Shown: positions 15,728-24,726 of the stretch, piece by piece | Position numbering within the stretch: position 1 is the stretch's first letter | How the letters are laid out: every line of letters begins with the position of its first letter | Assembly (NCBI RefSeq): GCF_001552195.1 | Contig: NZ_BCQS01000013.1 | Location: 1-64,000, forward strand | DNA from: Actinomadura latina NBRC 106108 | Lineage (GTDB): Bacteria; Actinomycetota; Actinomycetes; Streptosporangiales; Streptosporangiaceae | Length of the DNA stretch: 64,000 nucleotides | Direction of reading: 5' to 3' | The notes under the pieces: model-generated | The model's input: the letters and a program-made list of their open reading frames with translations, nothing else | Told to the model about the DNA's origin: nothing | Databases searched by the model: none | Made by a program: the position numbers and the translations under genes

Positions 15728-17509
15728 TCAGCTGTGGGCGGCGTGCTGCTGGACGCTGCCGTTGGAGGCGAACGCGACCTGCCCGGTCACCGTGCCGCCG
15801 TTCAGGATGAGCGAGTTGTTGATGATGGCTGCGGCCTGGGCACGGTACTCGGAGACGTCGATGTTGCGGTCGTGCTGAAGGTGGTCGAGGAGCGCCCCCA
15901 TGACGCGGCGTTCCATCAGCCGCGTGTACTTGTTGACGTCGAGCATCTGGAGGAACGTCGAGAAGGCCGATCCCGCCGCCATCTCCCGGACGGAGACCCG
16001 GGCGCCGTAGTCGAAGGTGTGGAGCCGCTGCCGCCCGGCCCCCTCGCCCTGCCACAGCAGCAGCCCGGGCTGCCGGGAGGCCCCGAGCAGGCGGAACGGG
16101 GCCGCGATCGCGTCGGCGACGGCGTGGACGCCGGTCTGCCGGAACGCCTCGGCGACGACCGCGCCGAAGGTGAGGCCGGGAAGGACGTCCACGACCCTGA
16201 ACCGCTTCGCGATCGGCGGCAGCGCGTTGCAGACGAACTGCGCATACAGCATGCGGCCCTGGACGGCGAGGTAGAGGAACGCCGTGACCTGCACACCCGC
16301 GTACCTGCCCGGCACCACCTGGGCCCGCATCGGGTCCGTCACGGGAACGGCCTGCGTCTGCAGGGTGATCCGCTGGTAGCAGCGGATGTCGGCCTGCGGG
16401 TTGCGGACGAGGAGGTCGACGGCCTCGGGGCTCGCCTTCGAGTAGGGCCGCCACACGTCGCGGTCGATCAGCGGGTGCCCGGCGACGTGCGGTCCGGGAA
16501 CCATCGGGTCGAACGGCCGCGGGCCCTGCACGCATTCGCCTTCCGCCACGACGTGGTCGTCGACCATGAGCGCGACCGATTCGGGGCGCGGCAGCCCGTC
16601 GCGCATCGAGGACAGCTTCCGCTCGATGGCCCTGCGCAGCTCGACCGGATCGACGGGCAGGTCCGGTCTGCCCGCTTCGGCGGGACCCGCCCGGTCGAGT
16701 TCGATGTCGAGCGACCACGCCCTGGCGCGGTCGGTGAGGAGGCGCCCGGAACCGATGAAGGGGTTCTGCCGCGAGTACAGCGTGACGTTGCCGAACTGGG
16801 CCGCCCCGACCTGCTCGATCCGGTCGTCGACCGCCTGCGAGCGAACCCGCGGCGCGGGGGCCGTACTGTTCGGTCCGAGCGAGCGCAGCGCCTGCAGGGT
16901 CAGCCAGCGGTGCGCGACGGGAACGGCCAGCATGAAAAGGAACAGGAACAGCGCGCCGAGGAACCATCTGCCGGGCCCGCCGGGCATGGTCACGGCTTCG
17001 AAGTCCCCGGCGACGATCTGCTCGATTCCGAACGCTCCGGACCGGAGAAGGCCCACCGCGTTCAGGAATCCCATTCCGATGTAGAGGACGATCGGGCCGC
17101 CGACGAGGATCAGCACCGCGTTGAGCGCCGCGGGCATCGGGACGCGCGAGCGAATTGCCCCGATCGCGACGACCAGAAGGGTCAGCGCGAAAAGCACCGC
17201 CACGGTGGCGGTCCATGAGATCAGCAATCCGGCCACCAGCACGAGCGTCAGCACGGTGTCCCGTATCAGCCGCAGACGCCGCGCTTCCAGGCAGTGCGCC
17301 AGCACGGGCCGGAGGTCGAACCCGTAGGACGGGACGATGGCGCGGTGCTCTTCGTAAAGGCATTCCTTGAGGATCCGCCGCGACATGTCCTCGTCCAGAT
17401 GGGCCGCGCAGCACAGATACCGCGTCGCGTCCTCCATCCGATCCCGATGCGGCATTTCGGGCGCGTGCGTGAAGTAGTCTCTCGGGCGAGCCGCCCCGTT
17501 TCCGTGCAC
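15728..17509 (-). CDS. Multi-pass membrane protein of unknown function
   Basis: 593 residues from GTG 17509, chosen because GGGGGAG lies eight bases upstream; the frame is open to 17602. A hydrophilic N terminus (~80 residues, including CCAAHLDEDMSRR) is followed by four hydrophobic segments. Two are adjacent (LTLVLVAGLLISWTATVAVL; ALTLLVVAIGAI), then VLILVGGPIVLYIGMG and WFLGALFLFLFMLAVPVA. A cytosolic domain of about 380 residues follows. The extreme C terminus carries LNGGTVTGQVAFASNGSVQQ, echoing the N terminus of the downstream gene product. No enzyme motif was recognised. Proteins of this layout are common in actinomycete genomes but unassigned; a sensing or conflict role is only suggested by the neighbourhood. 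Confidence 0.7.
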   Translation of the reverse strand: MHGNGAARPRDYFTHAPEMPHRDRMEDATRYLCCAAHLDEDMSRRILKECLYEEHRAIVPSYGFDLRPVLAHCLEARRLRLIRDTVLTLVLVAGLLISWTATVAVLFALTLLVVAIGAIRSRVPMPAALNAVLILVGGPIVLYIGMGFLNAVGLLRSGAFGIEQIVAGDFEAVTMPGGPGRWFLGALFLFLFMLAVPVAHRWLTLQALRSLGPNSTAPAPRVRSQAVDDRIEQVGAAQFGNVTLYSRQNPFIGSGRLLTDRARAWSLDIELDRAGPAEAGRPDLPVDPVELRRAIERKLSSMRDGLPRPESVALMVDDHVVAEGECVQGPRPFDPMVPGPHVAGHPLIDRDVWRPYSKASPEAVDLLVRNPQADIRCYQRITLQTQAVPVTDPMRAQVVPGRYAGVQVTAFLYLAVQGRMLYAQFVCNALPPIAKRFRVVDVLPGLTFGAVVAEAFRQTGVHAVADAIAAPFRLLGASRQPGLLLWQGEGAGRQRLHTFDYGARVSVREMAAGSAFSTFLQMLDVNKYTRLMERRVMGALLDHLQHDRNIDVSEYRAQAAAIINNSLILNGGTVTGQVAFASNGSVQQHAAHS

Positions 17510-17886
17510 CTTGTTCTCTCCCCCATTACCGACCCCCGGATCGTTCCAGTGAACGTCGTTTCTGGGTGCGAGAACAACCGTGTTAATACGGGTTCGCAGC
17601 ACAAAAAGCCGAACGGCCGGAAACGGCCAATCTCCTGCGGTTCAGCCGCCGGGGAGGGCGGAGAGCGCGGTGACGTAGAGGTGGACGGATCGTCGGCCAG
17701 AAGGGGTGTCGACGGCACGCGCCAGCGGGGACCAAGGTGGGCGGACGGGGGTTTCGGTATCGACGCCCAGGTGTCGCCACGGCGGAGCATCAGGTGGGTC
17801 TTGCCGGGGCCGCTCAGCAAGACGCCAGCCCGGCGGTGACACCAGGGATCATGACACGGATTACTGGCGAGTTTCGGGGCGCGCCC
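17510..17886. other. Intergenic region between the membrane protein and the kinase
   Basis: 377 bases. Several short frames cross it, but none has a ribosome binding site and a recognisable product. The AT-richer part around 17530-17630 likely contains the promoter of the minus-strand membrane-protein operon. The rest (17640-17880) looks GC-rich and coding-like in composition and could be a remnant, but I can identify nothing in it. Confidence 0.4.
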
Positions 17887-19344
17887 TCAGAAGGTGCAGG
17901 CGGGGATGTCGGGGATGGGGTGGTCGCGCCAGGTCGGGGAGACGGAGGAGGCCGGGTACCAGCCCCAGCCGTCGTTCTTGTAGCGGTCGTCGCCCTGGGT
18001 GTAGAGCCAGGTCGTTCCGCTGCCTTCGGGGTTCGCGGCGCCGTCCGTCTGGCAGACGAACCAGTTGCTGGACGACTTGATGTAGCCGGTGGTGGTCCCG
18101 CCCCCCGGTTCAAGGAAGAGCGGCCCCTGCTGCGCGGTGCGGCAGGACCAGGTGTCGAACGAGCGGCCGTGCGGATCGGTCACCTGCTTGCCCTCGAAGG
18201 AGCAGTGCTGCACCGCGGGCGTCTCGCCGGCCGCCGGCGCCGAGGGGCTGGACGGGCCGACCGGGCCGGAGGGGCCGGAGTTCGACGCCAGGAGCAGGCC
18301 GGCGACCAGGGTGGCGGCCAAGCCGAGCGCGCCGATTCCCACCCAGAGCGGCCACGTCTTGCGGGTGCGCGGCGGCGCCACGGCGGGGGCGGGCGCTCCC
18401 ATGCCCGGCACCCCCATGGCGGGCGCGTACGGGGCCGGGGCCGGCCGGGCGGGGACGCGCGGCAGGGGCCGGGGCATCTCGGACTGGTACTGGTCGACCA
18501 TGCGGGTCGCCTGGGCGGGCAGCCATTCGCCGATCGGGGCGACCTCGCCGGACAGGCCCAGCCGCCGCAGCACCTCGGTGGGCGCGGGACGGGCGGCGGG
18601 GTCCTTCATCAGGCAGGCGGCGACGAGGTCGCGCAGTCCCGACGGCAGCTCGGACACGTCCGGCATCTCGTGGACGATCCGGTACATCAGCGTCTGGGCG
18701 GGGCCGTCGCCGAACGGGTGGACGCCGGCCGCGTGGCACAGGACCGTGCCCAGTGAGAACACGTCGGCCGGCGGGCCGGCTTCGTCGCCGCGGACGTGCT
18801 CGGGCGCCATGAAGCCGGGCGTGCCGACGGAGCCGCCCGGCACCGTCAGCGCGGTCCCCTCCAGGGCCTGCGCGATCCCGAAGTCGATGACGCGGGGCCC
18901 GTCGGACGCGAGCAGGATGTTGGACGGCTTCAGGTCGCGGTGCACCAGGCCCGCGGCGTGGATGGCCTCCAGCGCCTCGGCGAGGCCCGCGCCGAGGACG
19001 CGCAGGGAGCGCTCGGGCAGGGCGCCGTACTCGGCGACGACGGCGGCGAGGGACGGCCCCGGCACGTAGGCGGTGACGAGCCACGGCGGGTCGGCGGCCA
19101 GGTCGAGCTCGACCACCTGGGCGGTGTGGAAGCCGCCGACCCTGCGGGCGGCCTCCGCCTCGCGGGCGAAGCGGGCGCGGAACTGCGCGTCGGCGGCCAG
19201 CTCGGACCGGATGACCTTCACCGCCACCGGCCGCCCGCCCGGCGAGGAGCCGAGGAACACCTCGCCCATCCCCCCGGAGCCGAGGCGCCCGGTCAGCCGG
19301 TACCGCCCGATCGCCTGCGGATCGCCCGGACGCAGCGGTTCCAT
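17887..19344 (-). CDS. Membrane Ser/Thr protein kinase with extracellular SH3-like domain
   Basis: 485 residues from ATG 19344 (GGGGGAC just upstream; the frame is open to 19407). The Hanks-type kinase domain covers ~14-265: GSGGMGEVF, Lys43 (VAVKVI), HRDLKPSN with Asp137, DFG with Asp154 and GTPGFMAPE. A Pro/Ala-rich linker leads to one transmembrane helix at ~331-353. The outside part (~355-485) has paired cysteines and a segment (TTGYIKSSSNWFVCQTDG ... GWGWYPASSVS) like bacterial SH3 domains, which can bind cell-wall or peptide ligands. This is the usual layout of actinobacterial receptor kinases. No cognate substrate gene is adjacent. Confidence 0.93.
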   Translation of the reverse strand: MEPLRPGDPQAIGRYRLTGRLGSGGMGEVFLGSSPGGRPVAVKVIRSELAADAQFRARFAREAEAARRVGGFHTAQVVELDLAADPPWLVTAYVPGPSLAAVVAEYGALPERSLRVLGAGLAEALEAIHAAGLVHRDLKPSNILLASDGPRVIDFGIAQALEGTALTVPGGSVGTPGFMAPEHVRGDEAGPPADVFSLGTVLCHAAGVHPFGDGPAQTLMYRIVHEMPDVSELPSGLRDLVAACLMKDPAARPAPTEVLRRLGLSGEVAPIGEWLPAQATRMVDQYQSEMPRPLPRVPARPAPAPYAPAMGVPGMGAPAPAVAPPRTRKTWPLWVGIGALGLAATLVAGLLLASNSGPSGPVGPSSPSAPAAGETPAVQHCSFEGKQVTDPHGRSFDTWSCRTAQQGPLFLEPGGGTTTGYIKSSSNWFVCQTDGAANPEGSGTTWLYTQGDDRYKNDGWGWYPASSVSPTWRDHPIPDIPACTF

Positions 19345-19443
19345 CGTCCCCCATTTTCCGGCTCCGGGGCCGGCACCGGCGGCCGCCCACCCCGTTTCGC
19401 TGGACATGGACCATACCGGTGGCGGCCGGGAGGCGGAGCGTCC

Positions 19444-19890
19444 TCAGCCGGCCGCCGGAGGCGTACGGCCGGGCGCCGGCCGGGGGCGGGCGCCGAGGGC
19501 GGAGACGAGGGCACCGGCGAGGCCCTTGGCGGACGCCGCCAGGAAGGTCGTCCAGTCGAAGTAGTCGCGCCACAGGGTGATGCAGTCGTCGTGCACTTCG
19601 AAGGTGCCGCAGACCCAGAACTCGGCGCGCCAGGAGCCCCGCTCCAGGACGTCGGTGCGTTCGGTGAGGACGGCCGGGCCGTTCGCGGCGATGGTGTGGA
19701 TGCGGGCCTCGAAGCCGGTGCCGTAGCGGGCCATGCCGCGCAGGGCCTTCTCGACGGCGGGCAGGCCGCGGGCGGGCGGGAGCGGGACGTTCTGGTAGAC
19801 GATTCCGGGCGCCGCGTAGGTCAGGGCGCGGTCGATGTCGAGGTCTTCGAGGGCGGAGAGGAAGTCGGTGACGATCTGAATCTCGGTCAT
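19444..19890 (-). CDS. NTF2-like limonene-1,2-epoxide hydrolase family protein
   Basis: 148 residues from ATG 19890, with GGAGGAG at the correct distance; upstream in-frame ATGs lie in the divergent gene and are rejected. The sequence EIQIVTDFLSALEDLDIDRA ... YAAPGIVYQNVPLPPARG ... FEVHDDCITLWRDYFDW fits the SnoaL/LEH cone fold. The DxxRxWRDYFD-type ending (TLWRDYFDW) matches the catalytic Arg/Asp element of limonene epoxide hydrolases. The natural substrate cannot be deduced. It is divergent from the BTAD regulator, with only 50 bases between starts, so shared control is plausible. Confidence 0.85.
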   Translation of the reverse strand: MTEIQIVTDFLSALEDLDIDRALTYAAPGIVYQNVPLPPARGLPAVEKALRGMARYGTGFEARIHTIAANGPAVLTERTDVLERGSWRAEFWVCGTFEVHDDCITLWRDYFDWTTFLAASAKGLAGALVSALGARPRPAPGRTPPAAG

Positions 19891-19940
19891 GGCGCTCCTC
19901 CGAGGTCGGGAACACCACGGTAGTGCGGGAGAATCCGGGC

Positions 19941-22900
19941 ATGCGGTTCGGCATCCTTGGAGCGGTCGAGGTTCGGCGCGGCGGCGACGTCCTGCCGGTG
20001 GGCGGGCCCACGGTGCGGGCACTGCTGGCCATGCTGCTGCTGGACGCGGGACGGGTCGTCCCCAACGAGCGGCTCATCGACGGCCTCTACGGGGAGGAGC
20101 CGCCGGCCGGGGCGGCGAACGCGCTGCAGTCGCAGGTGTCGCGGCTGCGCAGGAGCCTGGGGGACGCGGCGCTCGTCGAGGGGCTGCCCGCCGGGTACCG
20201 GCTCGGCGTCGACCGCGGCGACGTCGACGCGCACCGGTTCGAGCGGCTCGCCCGCGATGCGCGGCGGGCCGCGACCGCCGGCGAGGCCGCGCGGCTGTTC
20301 GAGGAGGCGCTCGGCCTGTGGCGCGGCGACGCGCTGGCCGATGTGAGCGCGCCCTTCGCGGCGGCGCAGGCGGCTCGGCTGGCGGAGGAGCGGGCAAGCG
20401 CCGTCGAGGGCCTCGGGGCCGCGCGGCTCCGCGCGGGCGACCCCGAGGCGGTCGTCTCCGTGCTGCGCGAGCTGGTGGACGCGCAACCGCTGCGGGAGCG
20501 GGCGCGGGCGCTGCTGATGCGGGCGCTGCACGGCGCCGGGCGGCAGGCCGAGGCGCTCGCGGTGTTCGAGGACGGCCGGCAGGTGCTGGCCGACGAGCTG
20601 GGCGCTGACCCGTCGGCGGAGCTCGCCGAGGTGCACCTGGAGATCCTGCGCGGCGAGGCGGGGCCGGAGCGGATCCGGCCGAACCTGCCCGCGCAGCTCA
20701 CCAGTTTCGTCGGGCGCGAGGAGGAGCTGCGGCGCGTCGGGAAGATGCTCGCGGCCGGGCGGCTCGTCACGCTGCTCGGGCCCGGCGGCGCGGGCAAGAC
20801 GCGGCTGGCGATCGAGGCGGCGGGCCGGGAGGGCGGCGAGGTCTGCTTCGTCGACCTGGCGCCCGTCGTGGCGGCCGAGGTGCCGAAGGCGCTGCTCGGC
20901 GCGCTCGGGCTGCGCCAGGGCGGCATGCGGCCCGCTCCCGGCGAGCCGTCGCCGGACGCGATGGAGCGCCTCGTCACGGCGCTGGACGGGCGGCGCATGC
21001 TGCTCATCCTGGACAACTGCGAGCATGTCGTGGCGGTCGTGGCCGGGATCACGCACCGGCTGCTGAGCGCGTGCCCGGACCTGCGGGTGCTGGCGACGAG
21101 CCGGGAGGCCCTCGCCATCACGGGCGAGGCGCTGCGGCCGCTGCCGCCGCTGGGACTGCCGCCCGAGGGCACGCCGGTCGGGGAGATGCCGGGCTATCCG
21201 GCGGTGCGGCTGTTCCTCGACCGGGCCGAGGCGGTCCGTCCCGGGTTCGCGGTGGACGACGGCAATGTCGCGCCGGTGCTGCGGATCTGCCGGGCGCTGG
21301 ACGGGCTGCCGCTGGCGATCGAGCTGGCGGCGGCGCGGCTGCGGTCGCTGCCGGTCACCGAGGTCGCGGCGCGGCTGGACGACCGGTTCCGGCTGCTGTC
21401 GCGCGGGAACCGGGCGGCGGCGCCGCGCCACCAGACGCTGCGCGCGGTCGTCGAGTGGAGCTGGGACCTGCTGGACGAGGGGGAGCAGACCCTCGCCCGG
21501 CGGCTCACGGTATTCTCCGGCGGCCTCACCCTGGACGCCGCCATGGGCGTCTGCGACCTGGACGACGCCGACGAGCTGCTGATCGAGCTGGCCGACAAGT
21601 CCCTCGTGCAGAGCGACGGCGCCCGGTACCGGATGCTCGACACGGTGCGGGCGTTCTGCGCCGAGCGGCTCGCCGAGGCCGGGGAGGCCCAGAGGTTCGA
21701 GCGGGCGCACGCGGAGTACTTCGCCGACCTTGCCCGCCGCGCCGACCCGCATCTGCGCGGCGCGGAGCAGCTCGAATGGCTGGACCTGCTCGCCGCCGAC
21801 CACGGGAACCTGCACGCGGCGCTGCGGTGGTCCGTCCGGTCGGACCGGGTGCTCGCGCTGCGGATGATCGCGTCGCTGTCCTGGTACTGGTGGCTGCGCG
21901 GGCGCGTGGAGGGCGCGGCGCTGGCGGCCGAACTGCTGGACGAGGTCGGCACCGACCCGCCGGAGGGCCTGGACGAGGAGTACGTCCTGTGCGTGACGAA
22001 CGCGGTGTCGGGCGGGGTGACGGGTGAGCGGGCGGTCGCGTGGCTCGACCGCGCCGCGGACCTCCTGCGCCGCATCGACCGCCAGCTGCGGTATCCGGTG
22101 GCCATCGTCCTGTGGGCGCTCACCGCCGGGCCGGACCGCACCGACTACGCCGTTTTCGCCAAGCAGGTGGGGGACGACCCGTGGACGCGGGCGCTGGTCC
22201 GGATGAGCGAGGGGTTCCTCGCCCAGTTCGGCGGCGACCTGGCCGAGACGGAGGCGGCGTGCGGCGAGGCGGTGCGGGGCTTCCGCGCCTGCGGCGACCG
22301 CTGGGGCACGGCCAACTCGCTGGACCCGCTCGCCCAGGTGGCCGACTGGCGCGGCGACCGGGAACGCGCCCTCGCGCTGCTGGACGAGGCGCTGGAGCTC
22401 GTCGGCCGGCTCGGCGCGCTGGAGGACACCGCCGACCTGCTCTACCAGCGCGCCTACGTACTGATGCACGCGGGCGACCTGGACGCGGCCGGCGCCGAGT
22501 TCGAGCGCGGCATCGAGCTGGCGCGGCGCGCGGGCACTCCGGACAAGATCGCCGGCGGGTACCAGGGACGCGGTGAGGTGGCGCGCCGGCGCGGCGACCT
22601 CGCCGGGGCGCGGCGGCTGTACGAGACGGCGCTGACCGGGTACTCGTCGGAGCGGTTCATCGCCGCCGCGGTGCGCGGCTCGTCGCTGGTCGGGCTGGGG
22701 TGGCTGGACCTCGCCGACGGTGCCGCCGGACGGGCCCGGGAGCGGTTCCGCGAGGCCGTCGACATGTCGTTCGACCATCCGATCTTCATGTACCAGGTGG
22801 CCGCCGCGACCGGGCTGGCGGGCGTCGCGGTCGCGGACGGAAAGGGCGAGCGTGCCGCGCTCCTGCTCGGCGTGGGGAGGGCCCTTCGCGGCATGCCCGC

Positions 22901-23036
22901 CGCCGATGACCCCGACGTGGAACGCGTGGCGTCCGCCGCCCGCGCCCTGCTCGGCGACGCCGCCTATGAGGACGCGTACCGGCGGGCCGCCGCGCTCCCC
23001 CGCGACCGGGCCATCGCCCTGCTGACGGCTCGCTGA
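19941..23036 (+). CDS. BTAD-domain (SARP/AfsR-type) regulator with NTPase and TPR domains
   Basis: 1031 residues from ATG 19941 (GGGAGA upstream). The order is: OmpR-type winged helix (FGILGAVEVRRGGDVLPVGG to ~90); BTAD domain (~95-240, with FGRLARDA-like segments and LLMRALHGAGRQAEALAVFE); a signal-transduction NTPase with Walker A LLGPGGAGKTRLA near 280 and Walker B RMLLILDNCEH near 350; then ~450 residues of helical TPR-like repeats. This is the common large regulator of secondary metabolism or transport in actinomycetes. The likely targets are the divergent LEH-like gene and the MFS pump that starts 66 bases downstream. No binding sites are clear in the 50-base divergent gap. Confidence 0.93.
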   Translation: MRFGILGAVEVRRGGDVLPVGGPTVRALLAMLLLDAGRVVPNERLIDGLYGEEPPAGAANALQSQVSRLRRSLGDAALVEGLPAGYRLGVDRGDVDAHRFERLARDARRAATAGEAARLFEEALGLWRGDALADVSAPFAAAQAARLAEERASAVEGLGAARLRAGDPEAVVSVLRELVDAQPLRERARALLMRALHGAGRQAEALAVFEDGRQVLADELGADPSAELAEVHLEILRGEAGPERIRPNLPAQLTSFVGREEELRRVGKMLAAGRLVTLLGPGGAGKTRLAIEAAGREGGEVCFVDLAPVVAAEVPKALLGALGLRQGGMRPAPGEPSPDAMERLVTALDGRRMLLILDNCEHVVAVVAGITHRLLSACPDLRVLATSREALAITGEALRPLPPLGLPPEGTPVGEMPGYPAVRLFLDRAEAVRPGFAVDDGNVAPVLRICRALDGLPLAIELAAARLRSLPVTEVAARLDDRFRLLSRGNRAAAPRHQTLRAVVEWSWDLLDEGEQTLARRLTVFSGGLTLDAAMGVCDLDDADELLIELADKSLVQSDGARYRMLDTVRAFCAERLAEAGEAQRFERAHAEYFADLARRADPHLRGAEQLEWLDLLAADHGNLHAALRWSVRSDRVLALRMIASLSWYWWLRGRVEGAALAAELLDEVGTDPPEGLDEEYVLCVTNAVSGGVTGERAVAWLDRAADLLRRIDRQLRYPVAIVLWALTAGPDRTDYAVFAKQVGDDPWTRALVRMSEGFLAQFGGDLAETEAACGEAVRGFRACGDRWGTANSLDPLAQVADWRGDRERALALLDEALELVGRLGALEDTADLLYQRAYVLMHAGDLDAAGAEFERGIELARRAGTPDKIAGGYQGRGEVARRRGDLAGARRLYETALTGYSSERFIAAAVRGSSLVGLGWLDLADGAAGRARERFREAVDMSFDHPIFMYQVAAATGLAGVAVADGKGERAALLLGVGRALRGMPAADDPDVERVASAARALLGDAAYEDAYRRAAALPRDRAIALLTAR

Positions 23037-23102
23037 CGGGGGACGGCCGCGCTGTCAGCGGACGGTGCGGGAACGGTCAGCGCGTCCCGCGACCGTTGCG
23101 GC

Positions 23103-24650
23103 ATGAACACATCGGCCCGCAAATGGGGCACGTTCGCGATCTGCCTGCTGGTCGCGCTCGTCCCGAACGTCGACCTGACCGCGCTGAACCAGGCCATCCC
23201 GCACCTGAGCGCGGACCTGGACCCCTCGGCCACCCAGATCCTGTGGATCGCCGACGCCTACGGCTTCGCGCTCGCCGGCCTGCTGATCACGATGGGCGGG
23301 ATCGGCGACCGGGTCGGGCACAAGAGGCTGCTGCTGATCGGCACGGCGGTGTTCGCCGCCGCGTCCGCCGTGACCGCGTACGCGCCGAGCGCCGAGCTGC
23401 TGATCGCGGCCCGCGCGCTGCTCGGCGTGGCGGGCGCGACGCTGATGCCGTCCTGCCTGTCGCTGATCCGCCGGGTGTTCCCGGAGCCGAAGGAGCGGAC
23501 CGCGGCGATCGGCGCGTTCAGCGGCGTCGCCGGCCTCGCGGTCGGGCTCGGCCCGGTCATCGCCGGTGCGCTGCTGGACCACTTCTGGTGGGGCTCCGTC
23601 TTCATGATCAATGTGCCGATCATGGCCGCCGCGCTGGTCGCCGGCGCGATCGTGCTGCCGGAGTCGCGCAACCCCGTCCCCGGCCGGCTGGACCTGCCGA
23701 GCGTCCCGCTGTCGGTCCTCGGGGTGCTCGGGGTGGTGTACGCGATCAAGGAGGCCGCCGCGCACGGCCTGGACGAGACGCGGATCTACCTCTCCCTGGC
23801 GATCGGCCTGGCGGCGCTGGCGGCGTTCCTGGTCCGGCAGGGCCGGGCGGCCGAGCCGCTGATCGACATCAGACTGTTCCGCAGCCCCGCGTTCGCCGGC
23901 TCGATCGGCACCAACATGTTCGCGATGTTCGCCCTGGTCGCCCAGTCGCTGATCTTCTCGCTGTTCTTCCAGCTGGCGCTCGGCTGGTCGCCGCTGAAGG
24001 CGGGCCTCGCCGGGCTGCCCGGCGCCGCCGGCGCCATGATCGGCGGCGCGCTGCTCGCCCCGCCGCTGATCGGCGCGCTCGGTCGCGCCCGCGTCGTCGC
24101 GGCCGGCATGCTGATCTCGGCCGGCGGCTTCTCGGCCTACCTGCTGATCGGCCTGCACACTTCGTACTGGGTGATGCTCCCCGCGATGCTGGTGTCCGGC
24201 CTGGGGATGGGGCTGGCGATGACGGTCACCGCCGACACCGTGCTCGCGTCCGTCCCGAAGGACCGCTCCGGCGCCGCGTCCGCGATCTCCGAGACGGCGA
24301 CCGAACTGGGCGGCGCGCTCGGCATGGCGGTCCTCGGCAGCGTGCTGAACGCCGTCTACCGGAACACCCTGGACCTGCCCGCGGGTCTGCCGGGCCCGGC
24401 AGCGGCCGCGGCGCGCGACTCCCTCGGCGGCGCCCTGCAGGCCGCGGCGGACCTCCCCGCGGCCCTCGCCGGCCAGGTCGGCGTCGCCGCGCGTGAGGCG
24501 TTCGTGGACGGCATGCACGCCGCCCTGGTGTGCAGCGCCGGCTTCGCCGCGCTGGTGGCCGTCTTCGCGCTGGTGACCCTCCGGAACGTCCCCAAGGTCA
24601 TCGAGGAGAGCGAGGAGCCCGAGGAGCCCGACCTCGTCACCGCCCCCTGA
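23103..24650 (+). CDS. MFS drug-efflux transporter, DHA2 (14-TM) family
   Basis: 515 residues with 14 predicted membrane segments. DHA2 landmarks are present: an early Asp-containing motif (NVDLTALNQAIPHLSADL), motif A GDRVGHKRLLLIG, and motif C-like GLAVGLGPVIAGALL. The C-terminal tail is acidic (EESEEPEEPD). The family exports hydrophobic drugs, dyes or natural products by proton antiport (EmrB/QacA/LfrA type). It lies 66 bases downstream of the BTAD regulator in the same direction, so it is probably under that regulator's control. The substrate is unknown. Confidence 0.93.
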   Translation: MNTSARKWGTFAICLLVALVPNVDLTALNQAIPHLSADLDPSATQILWIADAYGFALAGLLITMGGIGDRVGHKRLLLIGTAVFAAASAVTAYAPSAELLIAARALLGVAGATLMPSCLSLIRRVFPEPKERTAAIGAFSGVAGLAVGLGPVIAGALLDHFWWGSVFMINVPIMAAALVAGAIVLPESRNPVPGRLDLPSVPLSVLGVLGVVYAIKEAAAHGLDETRIYLSLAIGLAALAAFLVRQGRAAEPLIDIRLFRSPAFAGSIGTNMFAMFALVAQSLIFSLFFQLALGWSPLKAGLAGLPGAAGAMIGGALLAPPLIGALGRARVVAAGMLISAGGFSAYLLIGLHTSYWVMLPAMLVSGLGMGLAMTVTADTVLASVPKDRSGAASAISETATELGGALGMAVLGSVLNAVYRNTLDLPAGLPGPAAAAARDSLGGALQAAADLPAALAGQVGVAAREAFVDGMHAALVCSAGFAALVAVFALVTLRNVPKVIEESEEPEEPDLVTAP

Positions 24651-24680
24651 GCACACCGGCCGCGCCCCCGGATGGCAAAT

Positions 24681-24713
24681 GTGATATCACTTTGCTATGT
24701 TGGTGATAACCAA
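24681..24713 (+). promoter_or_regulatory. Two palindromes before the SPFH gene, candidate operators
   Basis: GTGATATCAC (24681-24690) is a perfect 10-bp palindrome. TTGGTGATAACCAA (24700-24713) is a second inverted repeat (TTGGT/ACCAA). They sit in the only AT-rich patch of the region and overlap the probable promoter of the SPFH gene. The second touches its ribosome binding site (AAGGAGGAGG). The ribbon-helix-helix protein encoded two genes on is a candidate binder. Confidence 0.55.
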
Positions 24714-24726
24714 GGAGGAGGACGAC

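Noticed and set aside
14615..17218. 867-codon plus-strand frame across the HelD end and the membrane-protein gene
   Set aside because: It runs antisense through the membrane protein, whose hydrophobic segments and start are convincing; the frame itself has no domain.
17642..17842. 66-codon minus-strand frame in the gap before the kinase
   Set aside because: No ribosome binding site and no recognisable sequence; it could be a remnant but cannot be supported.
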